A DNA stretch of 64,000 bases from Platynereis dumerilii. Lineage: Eukaryota > Annelida > Polychaeta > Phyllodocida > Nereididae. Position 1 is the stretch's first letter; every line of letters begins with the position of its first letter. The position numbers and the translations under genes are program-made. The DNA lies in assembly GCA_026936325.1 (NCBI GenBank), contig JAPTHN010000013.1:13965415-14029414 (forward strand). The letters are read 5' to 3'. The notes below the pieces were generated by a model. It saw nothing but the letters and a program-made list of their open reading frames with translations. It made no database searches and had not been told where the DNA came from. Below, piece after piece: positions 43,845 to 57,360 of this stretch.

Positions 43845-46165
43845 ATTCCGATAACCGCTAGCGGTAATAAAACTTCACCGAGCAGTTGGTGAAAATAGTC
43901 TAAATATGTTTAAGTATAAAAATAAACAAGTATACGAACAAGTATATGAAGGTATATTGTACAAGTTTAAGCAGCTTGCTCAGTGAATGCCCATGTTTAG
44001 TTTAGTTTATTTAGTTCAGTGGGTGAAAATAGTCTAAATGTATATAAGTATATAAACAAGTATATAAACAAGTATATAAACAAGTATATAAGCAAGATAT
44101 AAAATAATATATAAAATATTATATGAATAAAATAAAAAATAGTATCAAAAATATTGTATAAAATGGTACAAAAAATAACATAAAAAATGTACCTTATTTA
44201 TTTGTGATATATTGCAATGCACAAGTTAATGAAGCTAGCGGACAGCCCCCCTTTCCCGGTGAATGCATGTTTAGCTTAGTTTATTTAGTTTAGTTTAATT
44301 TATTTAGTTTACTTTAGTTTAAAATTAGTTTATTGACATCTTTTAGGCAATTACTACACAAATTTTAGTAATCACTGGTGTTCCAGTCTGAGTACAGTCA
44401 TTCGGTTAGGTGAGGAAAAGATGAATTTTTCAGGGTTGACCGATCTTTTTACCTGTTCACGACACAACAAAATGTACACAAATTAGAATAAGAGGAGAAT
44501 CTGAGCTTTCCAAAACGGCTTGTATCATTCATATGACTTTATTAGAACCCGAGATAGAGTTGATTGAAGTAATGGTAAAGATATGAAATTTCACCGAAAA
44601 ATTGACTCTGAAAATATCAAGTTTTGAACTTCAATTTGCTCCCAAAGGTAAACGGTTTGAAGGAGAGACTTGACATTGCACACACTACTGTAAATGTCTT
44701 AGGACTATATCTCCAAATATTATCAAATTTTTTGAAGACTGACTTCTTTGTCAAAAAAATGTAAATTGGTGAAATCTTGACCGAAAACATGTATTTTTCA
44801 GGGTCCGGCGATCTTTTTAACTAGCAGAGATACGTTAAAATGTATAGAAAATGAATACTAGAGGAGAATTTGGACTTTCTGAATATGCTTTCAGTTTTTC
44901 TGTAGCTTAATTAGAACCGGAGATACAGACCATCAAAGTTTGGGTGCAAGTGCAAAATTGGAAAATGAGAGGGTCAATTTTGCAGTAATTTTTTGACCTT
45001 GTGACATTTATTGTGCAATGTAGGTCAATCCGATGGACTTAAAACTTTACAAATTTCTTCTAGGGTATTGTAGGACTGACCTGTGAAAAGACTGTAAAAA
45101 TCCCTTTATTATTTCCTACTTAAAAAAAATTAAATATCTCGAATATCCAATTTTGTCAAATATTTGACCTTGATTTTGACCTTGAAAATACCTTTCAAGG
45201 TCAAAATCTATAATTTCTACAGATTCGCGGTGTATGACTTAGGGGGGGTCATTTCATTATTTGAACTATGTAGGATCAATATTTACCTCTCAAATTGGCA
45301 AAAATAGGCTAATTTTTCATGTCGCGCGGTATGCCATATTTGGAATTTTTTTATAAATCAGCATGAAGAGATAAATCAATTCCGATTTCAGGGTTTCAAC
45401 AATATAGCTCCTGGCTATTATAATTTAAAATATGAACCCGATATGCTGGAAATAACATAATTGTTGGAATTTTTGAAAATCGAGTGATTTGAACATTAAA
45501 CAGGTCAAATGACCTTGAAAAATGAAGTTAAGGACAAATTTGAAGGTGGCTATGGAGGTTTTATGGGCATATTTGGGGGGGTTCACAATACATTTTATTG
45601 GCCTAAAATCGATATTTCAGTGTCAAGTAATCAAGGTCACCAGTTTTGACGACGCGGTTGACACTAAAAATTCCATAATTAAATAACTAAGCATGATATC
45701 ATCATAAAAATGATCGCTTACCATGGATTAGTCATTTACTGTAACAATTGGCTTGAATTCTGCAATTTTCGAAGTTGCTGATATAGAGATCAGGCGCGCA
45801 AACCTCTGAGAGTAAAAATTGACCTGTATGACCTCGACCTTGACCTATACTTTTGAAAATTAGGTCAGTTTATTTAGTATAAGTCTATTATATATAGTTT
45901 ATTAGGAAACTATAATTGATCAGTAAATATATGAGTAATGGTCAATTGAAATATAGAAAAAATTTATTTCAAAGGGGTCAATGACCTTGAAAAATAGGTC
46001 AGAGGTATAGGGTTACATTGGACAATTTAATTAGGTCACATAGGACTATGTACACAAATTATTTGAAAATTTTTCGAGAACATTTTTCGGAAAGAAAAAT
46101 AATAATAAAAATACTTACGAAAATAAGAAACTTCACCTATGGTATAGGTGAAGTTTAATAACTAG
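43845..46165 (+). mobile_element. Array unit U5
   Basis: U layout with more private changes than its neighbours (TTGACATTGCACACACTACT). Ends with a hairpin module at 46128-46156, then TAATAACTAG. Confidence 0.86.
46128..46156 (+). repeat. Hairpin module, AACTTCACC type, at U5/X1 junction
   Basis: AAACTTCACCTATGGTATAG plus GTGAAGTTT after spacer ATACTTACGAAAATAAG. Confidence 0.9.
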
Positions 46166-46659
46166 AAATCGGGTAACCGCGATGCGGTGACAAAACTTCA
46201 CCAATCATATAATTATTGGCAGTGAAATTAATGTGAGAAAACACAGAAATGATATTGTAAATGACATTGGACATGACCTTGAACATGAACATGAACTCGG
46301 TCATGAACTTGCACATAAACCTGTACATAAACTTGTACATGCAATTGGCACGTCTTTCACATGTAATATTACATGCAATATCACACACAATATCACATGT
46401 AATATTCTGCAATATCAAATGTAAAGTTACATTTAATGTATTAAACATACAATATCACTTGCAATATCATGCAAAATCATATCACATGTGATATTAATTT
46501 ATCACCTGTAATTTTGCATGTTACTTAGAATGTACATAGTGTGCACAGATATATGGAAGTACTTACAAACTATCCGTCCCTGGACTAGTTGTGATGTGAT
46601 ATATAGTCAGCAGACAGATAAACCCTTACTGTAACATGTCAATCGGTTTGTGGACATAC

Positions 46660-46775
46660 ACTGACTGATTCGCTGACTGACACACTGACTGATACACTGA
46701 CTGATGCTGATGATACACTGTCTGATACACTGTCTGATACACTGACTGATACACTGACTGATACAATGACTGATA
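46660..46775 (+). repeat. 12-bp minisatellite CTGATACACTGA in X1
   Basis: Imperfect 12-bp units with one shortened unit. A shorter version lies in X3 at about 62790-62865. Confidence 0.85.
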
Positions 46776-46911
46776 CAAAAATATTTGACCGAAAACATGT
46801 AATTTTGAGGGTTGGGCGTTCTTTTAAACCAACAGTGACAAGAAAACATTAAGAGATTGAAAACTGGAGGAAAATTTGAGCTTGCCGAATATTATATATA
46901 CAGAAAATAAC

Positions 46912-47085
46912 ATGGACCAGTACATGGACCAGTACATGGACCAGTACATGGACCAGTACATGGACCAGTACATGGACCAGTACATGGACCAGTACATGGA
47001 CCAGTACATGGACCAGTACATGGACCAGTACATTGAACAGTACATTGAACAGTACATTGAACAGTCCAATGAACAGTCCAATGAC
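46912..47085 (+). repeat. 12-bp minisatellite CATGGACCAGTA in X1
   Basis: About ten CATGGACCAGTA units, then CATTGAACAGTA and CCAATGAACAGT variants. The repeat is open in several frames (for example Met-Asp-Gln-Tyr), which explains the spurious open frames here. Confidence 0.92.
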
Positions 47086-48948
47086 CAGCGCATTGACCAT
47101 GCGTCAACCTGTACATCAACCAGTGCATCAAGCGGAACATCAATCAGTTCATCAACAGTACATCAACCTTGGAATTTTAGGAATGCATTGGCTAAGATAC
47201 TTCTAGTCCTGAAAACATCGAAATGACTGCAATTTCTGAAAACATATATTTTTCAGGGTCCGGCGATCTTTTTAACCGTCAGTGGTACAAGAAAGTGTTA
47301 AATATAGAAACTAGAGGAGAATTTGTGCTTTCCAAATCTATTTTCAGATTCTCCGTAACTTTATTAGGACCAGAGATACGGCCGATTGAAATTACGGTAA
47401 AATTCAGAAATGTGGACTTCAGAAATTTGTGAAAAAATGTAGTTTTTCACTTAAAATTACTCTAGAACCAAAACGGTTCAATGGAAACATATATAACTTG
47501 GCAGGATTATGTGAACGAAAGATGAAAGAATGCTCAAATAGCTTCATTAAAATAAAATGATTATTTCCTTGTCAAAATGATGATAAATTGTGAAAATTTG
47601 ACAAAAAACATGAAATTTTCAGGGTCCGGCGATCTTTTAAACCATCAGAGATACGACAAAATGTTCAATATATGAAACCTAGGGGAGGATTTGGCCTTTC
47701 CAAATCTGTATTCAGATTCTCTGTAACTTAATTAGGACCGGAGCTAGAGCCGATTGAAATAACGCTATAATTGTGAAATGTGAAAAAATATCGTAAATTT
47801 TTCCCTAATTTTTTGACCTTGTGACCTTTACGGTCTAACGTAGGTTAATCCGAGGACCTTGAAAATTTTTACAATGCCTCTAGACTATTGTAGCAAGTAT
47901 GTGTGACATTTTTGTAACAATATTTTGATTCCTTGTCTGTGTAAAAAAATCTAATGTCAAAGAAGTAAAATTTTTCATCATGTTTGACCTTGAATTTGAC
48001 CTTGAAAATAAGTTTCTAGGTCAAAACAAATATGATTTTCAGAATCAACATGTGAAAATGGGGGGATCAATTAATTATTGTAACTCTCTCTGATCGATAT
48101 TTCCATGTCCAAAACGCAATAATTTGTCATTTTTTAACATTCTCCGGTTTGCGATATTTGGAATTTTGTAGAAAATTAAGGTAAAATGTTAGAGGAATTT
48201 GGGTTGCATATTCTTAATGCACATATTTTTGTCTGTCTAGAGATAATATATCAAGGTGATATCATGAAAAAAACATAATTTTCAGAATTTTTGAAAATAA
48301 GCACTTTTTGCACTTTGAAGAGCCAAATGACCTTGAAAAATGAGGTCAAGGTCAAATTTGAAGGTGGTTATGGGGGTTTTAGGGGTGTCTTTGGGGGGGT
48401 TCACTATACATTGTTATGGCCTAAAATCGATATTTCAGGGTGAAATTACCAAGGTCATTGGTTTTGATGACGCGGTTGTTATTAAAAAGGACATAACTCA
48501 AAAACAAAGCATGACATCATCACAAAAATAACTTCTTACCATGCGCCAGACATTTGGGCATCACATTGCATCAATTTTGATACCTTGTGTTTTACAGATT
48601 TTGCTATCATGCGTGACAATCTCCAGCACTAAATATGGACCTGTGCGTCCTTGACCTTGACCTACTTTCATGAAATTGGGTCAGATTATGTAATGTACTT
48701 GTAGCATTTAGACACTAAGTGGAAAATGAAATACGCATGTAATTGCCTGTGATGTGCTCTTGAGAAACATATGAAAAAACAAACTTTGAAATGGCCTGTG
48801 ACCTTGAAAAATAATTCAAGGTCACTGATACTAGGTCAGTGTAATGAGGTCATGTAATACTATATACCTGATTTTTTTGAAAATTTTTTGAAGAAATTTT
48901 TGTCCGGAAAAAAGAAAAATAAATAATAAAAATACTTACGAAAACAAG

Positions 48949-48977
48949 AAACTTCACCTATGTAATAGGTGAAGTTT
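48949..48977 (+). repeat. Hairpin module, AACTTCACC type, X1 first
   Basis: Loop variant: CTATGTAATAG in place of CTATGGTATAG, still symmetrical. Spacer AATACTTACGAAAACAAG. Confidence 0.88.
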
Positions 48978-49001
48978 AATAAAAATATTTACGAAAATAA
49001 G

Positions 49002-49030
49002 AAACTTCACCTATGGTATAGGTGAAGTTT
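49002..49030 (+). repeat. Hairpin module, AACTTCACC type, X1 second
   Basis: Standard loop CTATGGTATAG; 53 bp after the first module, three bases before CTAG. Confidence 0.9.
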
Positions 49031-49239
49031 AACTAGATTTCGATAACCGCTAGCGGTAATAAAACTTCACCGAGCAGTTGGTGAAAATAGTCTAAATATG
49101 TTTAAGTATAAAAATAAACAAGTATACGAACAAGTATATGAAGGTATATTGTACATGTTTAAGCAGCTTGCTCTGTGAATGCCCATGTTTAGTTTAGTTT
49201 ATTTAGTTCAGTGGGTGAAAATAGTCTAAATGTATATAA

Positions 49240-49390
49240 GTATATAAACAAGTATATAAACAAGTATATAAACAAGTATATAAACAAGTATATAAACAAG
49301 TATATAAACAAGTATATAAACAAGTATATAAACAAGTATATAAACAAGTATATAAACAAGTATATAAACAAGATATAAACAAGATATAAA
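49240..49390 (+). repeat. 12-bp minisatellite AAGTATATAAAC in U6, expanded
   Basis: About 11-12 units against three or four in most U copies. The minus strand reads as Phe-Ile-Tyr-Leu repeats, a by-product. Confidence 0.92.
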
Positions 49391-49892
49391 CAAGATATAA
49401 AATAATATATAAAATATTATAGGAATAAAATATAAAATAGTATCAAAAATATTGTATAAAATGGTACAAAAAATAGCATAAAAAATGTACCTTATTTATT
49501 TGTGATATATTGCAATGCACAAGTTAATGAAGCTAGCGGACAGCCCCCCTTTCCCGGTGAATGTATGTTTAGCTTAGTTTATTTAGCTTAGTTTAATTTA
49601 TTTAGTTTACTTTAGTTAAAAATTAGTTTATTGACATCTTTTAGGCAATTAATACACAAATTTTAGTAATCACTGGTGTACCAGTCTGAGTACAGTCTTT
49701 CGGTTAGGTGAGGAAAAGATGAATTTTTCAGGGTTGACCGATCTTTTTACCTGTTCACGACACAACAAAATGCACACAAATTAGAATAAGAGGAGAATCT
49801 GAGCTTTCCAAAACGGCTTGTATCATTCATATGACTTTATTAGAACCCGAGATAGAGTTGATTGAAGTAATGGTAAAAATATGAAATTTCAC

Positions 49893-50608
49893 CGAAAAAT
49901 TGACTCTGAAAATATCAAGTTTTGAACTCCAAATTGCTCCCAAAGGTAAACGGTTTGAAGGAGAGACTTAAAATAGCACAAAATACTGTAAATATGTTAG
50001 GACTATATCTCGAAATATTATCAAATTTTTTGAAGACTGACTTCTTTGTCAAAAAAATGTAAATTGGTGAAATCTTGACCGAAAACATGTATTTTTCAGG
50101 GTCCGGCGATCTTTTTAACTAGCAGAGATACGTTAAAATGTATAGAAAATGAATACTAGAGGAGAATTTGGACTTTCTGAATATGCTTTCAGTTTTTCTG
50201 TAGCTTAATTAGAACCGGAGATACAGACCATCAAAGTTTGGGTGCAAGTGCGAAAAATTGACTCTGAAAATATCAAGTTTTGAACTCTAAATTGCTCCCA
50301 AAGGTAAACGGTTTGAAGGAGAGACTTAAAATAGCACAAAATACTGTAAATATGTTAGGACTATATCTCGAAATATTATCAAATTTTTTGAAGACTGACT
50401 TCTTTGTCAAAAAAATGTAAATTGGTGAAATCTTGACCGAAAACATGTATTTTTCAGGGTCCGGCGATCTTTTTAACTAGCAGAGATACGTTAAAATGTA
50501 TAGAAAATGAATACTAGAGGAGAATTTGGACTTTCTGAATATGCTTTCAGTTTTTCTGTAGCTTAATTAGAACCGGAGATACAGACCATCAAAGTTTGGG
50601 TGCAAGTG
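49893..50608 (+). repeat. 358-bp internal tandem duplication in U6
   Basis: CGAAAAATTGACTCTG starts both copies (49893 and 50251); the two copies differ at very few bases (CTCCAAATT versus CTCTAAATT), so the event is recent. Confidence 0.9.
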
Positions 50609-51777
50609 CGAAATTGGAAAATGAGAGGGTCAATTTTGCAGTAATTTTTTGACCTTGTGACATTTATTGTGCAATGTAGGTCAATCCGATGGACTTAAAA
50701 CTTTACAAATTTCTTCTAGGGTATTGTAGGACTGACCTGTGAAAAGACTGTAAAAATCCCTTTATTATTTCCTACTTAAAAAAAATTAAATATCTCAAAT
50801 ATCCAATTTTGTCAAATATTTGACCTTGATTTTGACCTTGAAAATACCTTTCAAGGTCAAAATCTATAATTTCTACAGATTCGCGTCGTATGACTTAGGG
50901 GGGGTCATTTCATTATATGAACTATGTAGGATCAATATTTACCTCTCAAATTGGCAAAAATAGGCAAATTTTTCATGTCGCGCGGTATGCCATATTTGGA
51001 ATTTTTTTATAAATCAGCATGAAGAGATAAATCAATTCCGATTTCAGGGTTTCAACAATATAGCTCCTGGCTATTATAATTTAAAATATGAACCTGATAT
51101 GCTGGAAATAACATAATTGTTGGAATTTTTGAAAATTGAGTGATTTGAACATTAAACAGGTCAAATGACCTTGAAAAATGAGGTTAAGGACAAATTTGAA
51201 GGTGGCTATGGAGGTTTTATGGGCATATTTGGGGGGGTTCACAATACATTTTATTGGCCTAAAATCGATATTTCAGTGTCAAGTAATCAAGGTCACCAGT
51301 TTTGACGACGCGGTTGACACTAAAAATTCCATGATTAAATAACTAAGCATGATATCATCATAAAAATGATCGCTTGCCATGGATTAGTCATTTACTGTAA
51401 CAATTGGCTTGAATTCTGCAATTTTCGAAGTTGCTTATATAGAGATCAGGCGCGCAAACCTCTGAGAGTAAAAATTGACCTGTATGACCTCGACCTTGAC
51501 CTATACTTTTGAAAATTAGGTCAGTTTATTTAGTATAAGTCTATTATATATAGTTTATTAGGAAATTATAATTGATCAGTTAATATATGAGTAATGGTCA
51601 ATTGAAATATAGAAAAAATTTATTTCAAAGGGGTCAATGACCTTGAAAAATAGGTCAGAGGTATAGGGTTACATTGGACAATTTAATTAGGTCACATAGG
51701 ACTATGTACACAAATTATTTGAAAATTTTTCGAGAACATTTTTCGGAAAGAAAAATAATAATAATAATAATAACTAG

Positions 51778-53688
51778 ATTTCGATAACCGCTAGCGGTAA
51801 TAAAACTTCACCGAGCAGTTGGTGAAAATAGTCTAAATATGTTTAAGTATAAAAATAAACAAGTATACGGCAATTAATACACAAATTTTAGTAATCACTG
51901 GTGTTCCAGTCTGAGTACAGTCATTCGGTTAGGTGAGGAAAAGATGAATTTTTCAGGGTTGACCGATCTTTTTACCTGTTCACGACACAACAAAATGTAC
52001 ACTAATTAGAATAAGAGGAGAATCTGAGCTTTCCAAAACGGCTTGTATCATTCATATGACTTTATTAGAACCCGAGATAGAGTTGATTGAAGTAATGGTA
52101 AAAATATGAAATTTCACCGAAAAATTGACTCTGAAAATATCAAGTTTTGAACTCCAAATTGCTCCCAAAGGTAAACGGTTTGAAGGAGAGACTTAAAATA
52201 GCACAAAATACTGTAAATATGTTAGGACTATATCTCGAAATATTATCAAATTTTTTGAAGACTGACTTCTTTGTCAAAAAAATGTAAATTGGTGAAATCT
52301 TGACCGAAAACATGTATTTTTCAGGGTCCGGCGATCTTTTTAACTAGCAGAGATACGTTAAAATGTATAGAAAATGAATACTAGAGGAGAATTTGGACTT
52401 TCTGAATATGCTTTCAGTTTTTCTGTAGCTTAATTAGAACCGGATATACAGACCATCAAAGTTTGGGTGCAAGTGCGAAATTGGAAAATGAGAGGGTCAA
52501 TTTTGCAGTAATTTTTTGACCTTGTGACATTTATTGTGCAATGTAGGTCAATACGATGGACTTAAAACTTAACACATTTCTTCTAGGGTATTGTAGGACT
52601 GACCTGTGAAAAGACTGTAAAAATCCCTTTATTATTTCCTACCTAAAAAAAATTAAATATCTCAAATATCCAATTTTGTCAAATATTTGTCCTTGATTTT
52701 GACCTTGAAAATACCTTTCAAAGTCAAAATCTATAATTTCTACAGATTCGCGGTGTATGACTTAGGGGGGGTCATTTCATTATTTGAAATATGTAGGATC
52801 AATATTTACCTCTCAAATTGGCAAAAATAGGCTAATTTTTCATGTCGCGCGGTATGCCATATTTGGAATTTTTTTATAAATCAGCATGAAGAGATAAATC
52901 AATTCCGATTTCAGGGTTCCAACAATATAGCTCCTGGCTATTATAATTTAAAATATGAACCTGATATGCTGGAAATAACATAATTGTTGGAATTTTTGAA
53001 AATCGAGTGATTTGAACATTAAACAGGTCAAATGACCTTGAAAAATGAGGTTAAGGACAAATTTGAAGGTGGCTATGGAGGTTTGATGGGCATATTTGGG
53101 GGGGTTCACAATACATTTTATTGGCCTAAAATCGATATTTCAGTGTCAAGTAATCAAGGTCACCAGTTTTGACGACGCGGTTGACACTAAAAATTCCATA
53201 ATTAAATAACTAAGCATGATATCATCATAAAAATGATCGCTTACCATGGATTAGTCATTTACTGTAACAATTGGCTTGAATTCTGCAATTTTCGAAGTTG
53301 CTTATATAGAGATCAGGCGCGCAAACCTCTGAGAGTAAAAATTGACCTGTATGACCTCGACCTTGACCTATACTTTTGAAAATTAGGTCAGTTTATTTAG
53401 TATAAGTCTATTATATATAGTTTATTAGGAAACTGCAATTGATCAGTTATTACATGAGTAATGGTCAATTGAAATATAGAAAAAATTTATTTCAAAGGGG
53501 TCAATGACCTTGAAAAATAGGTCAGAGGTATAGGGTTACATTGGACAATTTAATTAGGTTACATAGGACTATGTACACAAATTATTTGAAAATTTTTCGA
53601 GAACATTTTTCGGAAAGAAAAATAATAATAAAAATATTTACGAAAATAAGAAACTTCACCTATGGTATAGGTGAAGTTTAATAACTAG
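51778..53688 (+). mobile_element. Array unit U7, internally deleted
   Basis: The header is followed at about 51868 by a jump from AAGTATACG to GGCAATTAATACAC, removing about 420 bp including the 12-bp repeats and the TTTAGTTTATTTAG tract. The rest is typical U. Ends with a hairpin module at 53651-53679. Confidence 0.86.
53651..53679 (+). repeat. Hairpin module, AACTTCACC type, at U7/U8 junction
   Basis: Standard module, followed by AATAACTAG. Confidence 0.9.
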
Positions 53689-56017
53689 ATTCCGATAACC
53701 GCTAGCGGTAATAAAACTTCACCGAGCAGTTGGTGAAAATAGTCTAAATATGTTTAAGTATAAAAATAAACAAGTATACGAACAAGTATATGAAGGTATA
53801 TTGTACATGTTTAAGCAGCTTGCTCAGTGAATGCCCATGTTTAGTTTAGTTTATTTAGTTCAGTGGGTGAAAATAGTCTAAATGTATATAAGTATATAAA
53901 CAAGTATATAAACAAGTATATAAACAAGTATATATATAAGCAAGATATAAAATAATATATAAAATATTATATGAATAAAATATAAATTAGTATCAAAAAT
54001 ATTGTATAAAATGGTACAAAAAATAGCATAAAAAATGTACCTTATTTATTTGTGATATATTGCAATGCACAAGTTAATGAAGCTAGCGGACAGCCCCCCT
54101 TTCCCGGTGAATGCATGTTTAGCTTAGTTTATTTAGTTTAGTTTAATTTATTTAGTTTACTTTAGTTTAAAATTAGTTTATTGACATCTTTTAGGCAATT
54201 ACTACACAAATTTTAGTAATCACTGGTGTTCCAGTCTGAGTAGTCATTCGGTTAGGTGAGGAAAAGATGAATTTTTCAGGGTTGACCGATCTTTTTACCT
54301 GTTCACGACACAACAAAATGTACACAAATTAGAATAAGAGGAGAATCTGAGCTTTCCAAAACGGCTTGTATCATTCATATGACTTTATTAGAACCCGAGA
54401 TAGAGTTGATTGAAGTAATGGTAAAAATATGAAATTTCACCGAAAAATTGACTCTGAAAATATCAAGTTTTGAACTCCAAATTGCTCCCAAAGGTAAACG
54501 GTTTGAAGGAGAGACTTAAAATAGCACAAAATACTGTAAATATGTTAGGACTATATCTCGAAATATTATCAAATTTTTTGAAGACTGACTTCTTTGTCAA
54601 AAAAATGTAAATTGGTGAAATCTTGACCGAAAACATGTATTTTTCAGGGTCCGGCGATCTTTTTAACTAGCAGAGATACGTTAAAATGTATAGAAAATGA
54701 ATACTAGAGAAGAATTTGGACTTTCTGAATATGCTTTCAGTTTTTCTGTAGCTTAATTAGAACCGGAGATACAGACCATCAAAGTTTGGGTGCAAGTGCG
54801 AAATTGGAAAATGAGAGGGTCAATTTTGCAGTAATTTTTTGACCTTGTGACATTTATTGTGCAATGTAGGTCAATGCGATGGACTTAAAACTTTACACAT
54901 TTCTTCTAGGGTATTGTAGGACTGACCTGTGAAAAGACTGTAAAAATCCCTTTATTATTTCCTACCTAAAAAAAATTAAATATCTCAAGTATCCAATTTT
55001 GTCAAATATTTGACCTTGATTTTGACCTTGAAAATACCTTTCAAGGTCAAAATCTATAATTTCTACAGATTCGCAGTGTATGACTTAGGGGGGGTCATTT
55101 AATTATTTGAACTATGTAGGATCAATATTTACCTCTCAAATTGGCAAAAATAGGCAAATTTTTCATGTCGCGCGGTATGCCATATTTGGAATTTTTTTAT
55201 AAATCAGCATGAAGAGATAAATCAATTCCGATTTCAGGGTTCCAACAATATAGCTCCTGGCTATTATAATTTAAAATATGAACCCGATATGCTGGAAATA
55301 ACATAATTGTTGGAATTTTTTTTTTTTTTTTGATTTGAACATTAAACAGGTCAAATGACCTTGAAAAATGAGGTTAAGGACAAATTTGAAGGTGGCTATG
55401 GAGGTTTTATGGGCATATTTGGGGGGGTTCACAATACATTTTATTGGCCTAAAATCGATATTTCAGTGTCAAGTAATCAAGGTCACCAGTTTTGACGACG
55501 CGGTTAACACTAAAAATTCCATAATTAAATAACTAAGCATGATATCATCATAAAAATGATCGCTTACCATGGATTAGTCATTTACTGTAACAATTGGCTT
55601 GAATTCTGCAATTTTCGAAGTTGCTTATATAGAGATCAGGCGCGCAAACCTCTGAGAGTAAAAATTGACCTGTATGACCTCGACCTTGACCTATACTTTT
55701 GAAAATTAGGTCAGTTTATTTAGTATAAGTCTATTATATATAGTTTATTAGGAAATTATAATTGATCAGTTAATATATGAGTAATGGTCAATTGAAATAT
55801 AGAAAAAATTTATTTCAAAGGGGTCAATGACCTTGAAAAATAGGTCAGAGGTATAGGGTTACATTGGACAATTTAATTAGGTTACATAGGACTATGTACA
55901 CAAATTATTTGAAAATTTTTCGAGAACATTTTTCGGAAAGAAAAATAATAATAATAATAATAAAAATATTTACGAAAATAAGAAACTTCACCTATGGTAT
56001 AGGTGAAGTTTAACTAG
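53689..56017 (+). mobile_element. Array unit U8
   Basis: Typical U; a T-run at 55314-55331 replaces GAAAATCGAG of other copies. Ends with (AAT)n and a hairpin module at 55983-56011. Confidence 0.86.
55983..56011 (+). repeat. Hairpin module, AACTTCACC type, at U8/W3 junction
   Basis: Standard module, placed before a W header here, so the module is not specific to U units. Confidence 0.9.
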
Positions 56018-57360
56018 AGACCGGGTAACCGCGAAGCGGTGACAAAACTTCACCGCCTGTAGTTGAGGTGTTATTGCTACAATGTAACTAAAGTAAGGGT
56101 ACTAGGTTATGGGTCCGACTCCAAGCAATCTTTCAGAGCCACTTTCAGCCCTCAAAATCAATTTCCTGTGACGGGGCGATTTTTTCTTGAAAAATGCAAA
56201 AACGGAGGTTTTTGGCAATTTGGGGGCTCAGAAATGATGCGATTTTCATCATTTTTGCAGGAAATGCTGCTCTACTAGTGAGGATTAGTAATGTGTCAAG
56301 ACATTTGGCCCGAGTACGTTCAGGTTGATTCTGACCGGAAGGCCCATTTTCCTATCTTTTAGCATGCGAATGCCGTAATGGACCCACATAGGCCTATGCA
56401 AAGGCCTAGAATCACAAAACCATGCAATTCTAGGGGGAAGGGGTCCAGAAAGGCATTAAACTGCCACCGGCAACCCCACAATGCGGTGTTTCAGCTTTTC
56501 CCGCCAAAAATATGCGGTTTTTCTGTTTTGACCTGTTTCCGGGGCAATCCCGGTCCATGTCACAGCCATAGTGATGCTAATCTACTCCATTCTAACCAAT
56601 TTCCATGCTATTTACTGGCCTGCAGCCTCAACTTCACAGTTCACCTGCATTAAGTCAGCCAATCACAGCACAGCTTTTTGTTTACTGCGGGACTCGAAAC
56701 CATAAGACATGTGTCGTCTGCTAGAATGGAGTCTTCTGCAAGTATTTCAGCTTGCAGGTTGCTTATATAACATAGAGAAGGCTTGAATTAGGTATATTTT
56801 GGCTTTCTACAGTATTAGACCACAGGAGTTTCAGCAAAAAGCATAATTCAAAGGGGGGGGGGGGTGCACCGTTGGATAATTGCTGGTTTTGATGACGCGG
56901 TCAATATTTAAAATTACGTAACTGCATAACCAAACATGGGATCACCACAGCCATAACCTACAGCACTGGCCCGGCCACCAAGCCAGCTTTTGGCCTCACT
57001 TTGAGAACCCTGGGGCTTACAGTTTCTGACATCTCGTGCGACAACTGCCTAGCACTAAAAATGGCCGTGGCCATTTTGGACCTGGACCTGCGTTTTCGGA
57101 AGTCTCACTTTGTAACTTGCAAAAAGCATGTGGAACCTAATAAAAGTGACAGAAACGGAATCCGGGCTTAACCGGATGAGATTTGGGCATTTCAAAAGTA
57201 TGGAAAATCTGACTTCAAAGAGCTCTGCGACCTTGAAAAATGAATCAAGGTCGGCAAAACCGGGTGGGTGTCATGTGGGCATGGTGGGCTTCCTTCATGA
57301 ATTTTTTGAAAATTTGTCGAGGACCTTTTTCGGAAACTTCAAACGCAACTTGAATACTAG
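56018..57360 (+). mobile_element. Array unit W3
   Basis: 1,343 bp, a somewhat diverged copy of W1/W2 (for example GCCTGTAGTTGAGGTG after the header). Ends CAACTTGAATACTAG directly before X2. Confidence 0.87.

Larger units (their letters stand above)
46166..49036 (+). mobile_element. Array unit X1 with two hairpin modules
   Basis: Header AAATCGGGTAACCGCGATGC, palindrome ACCGCGATGCGGT, AAAACTTCACC. The 5' third is a chain of 12-bp-periodic tracts (46260-46440, 46660-46775, 46912-47085). Three blocks related to U follow (GGGTTGGGCGTTC at about 46808, GGGTCCGGCGATC at 47257 and 47622), then a GACCTTGA-rich 3' half homologous to U. Ends in two hairpin modules. Confidence 0.83.
49037..51777 (+). 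mobile_element. Array unit U6, enlarged
   Basis: U unit lengthened to 2,741 bp by expansion of AAGTATATAAAC (49240-49390) and a 358-bp internal tandem duplication (49893-50250 and 50251-50608). Ends (AAT)n-AACTAG. Confidence 0.87.

Noticed and set aside
41200-43854. Conserved short frames in W1, W2 and W3 (71, 91 and about 85 codons)
   Set aside because: The copies are too similar for a coding test; no domain, signal or start context was recognised, and the changes seen do not favour synonymous positions.
46876-47226. Open frames of repeated Met-Asp-Gln-Tyr (and similar in X2, X3) as repeat proteins
   Set aside because: They follow from a 12-bp DNA repeat that is open in several frames on both strands; unit identity changes between copies without frame selection.
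49189-49371. Hydrophobic Phe-Ile-Tyr-Leu repeat frame on the minus strand
   Set aside because: It is the complement of the AAGTATATAAAC minisatellite; other U copies have only a few units and no conserved frame.
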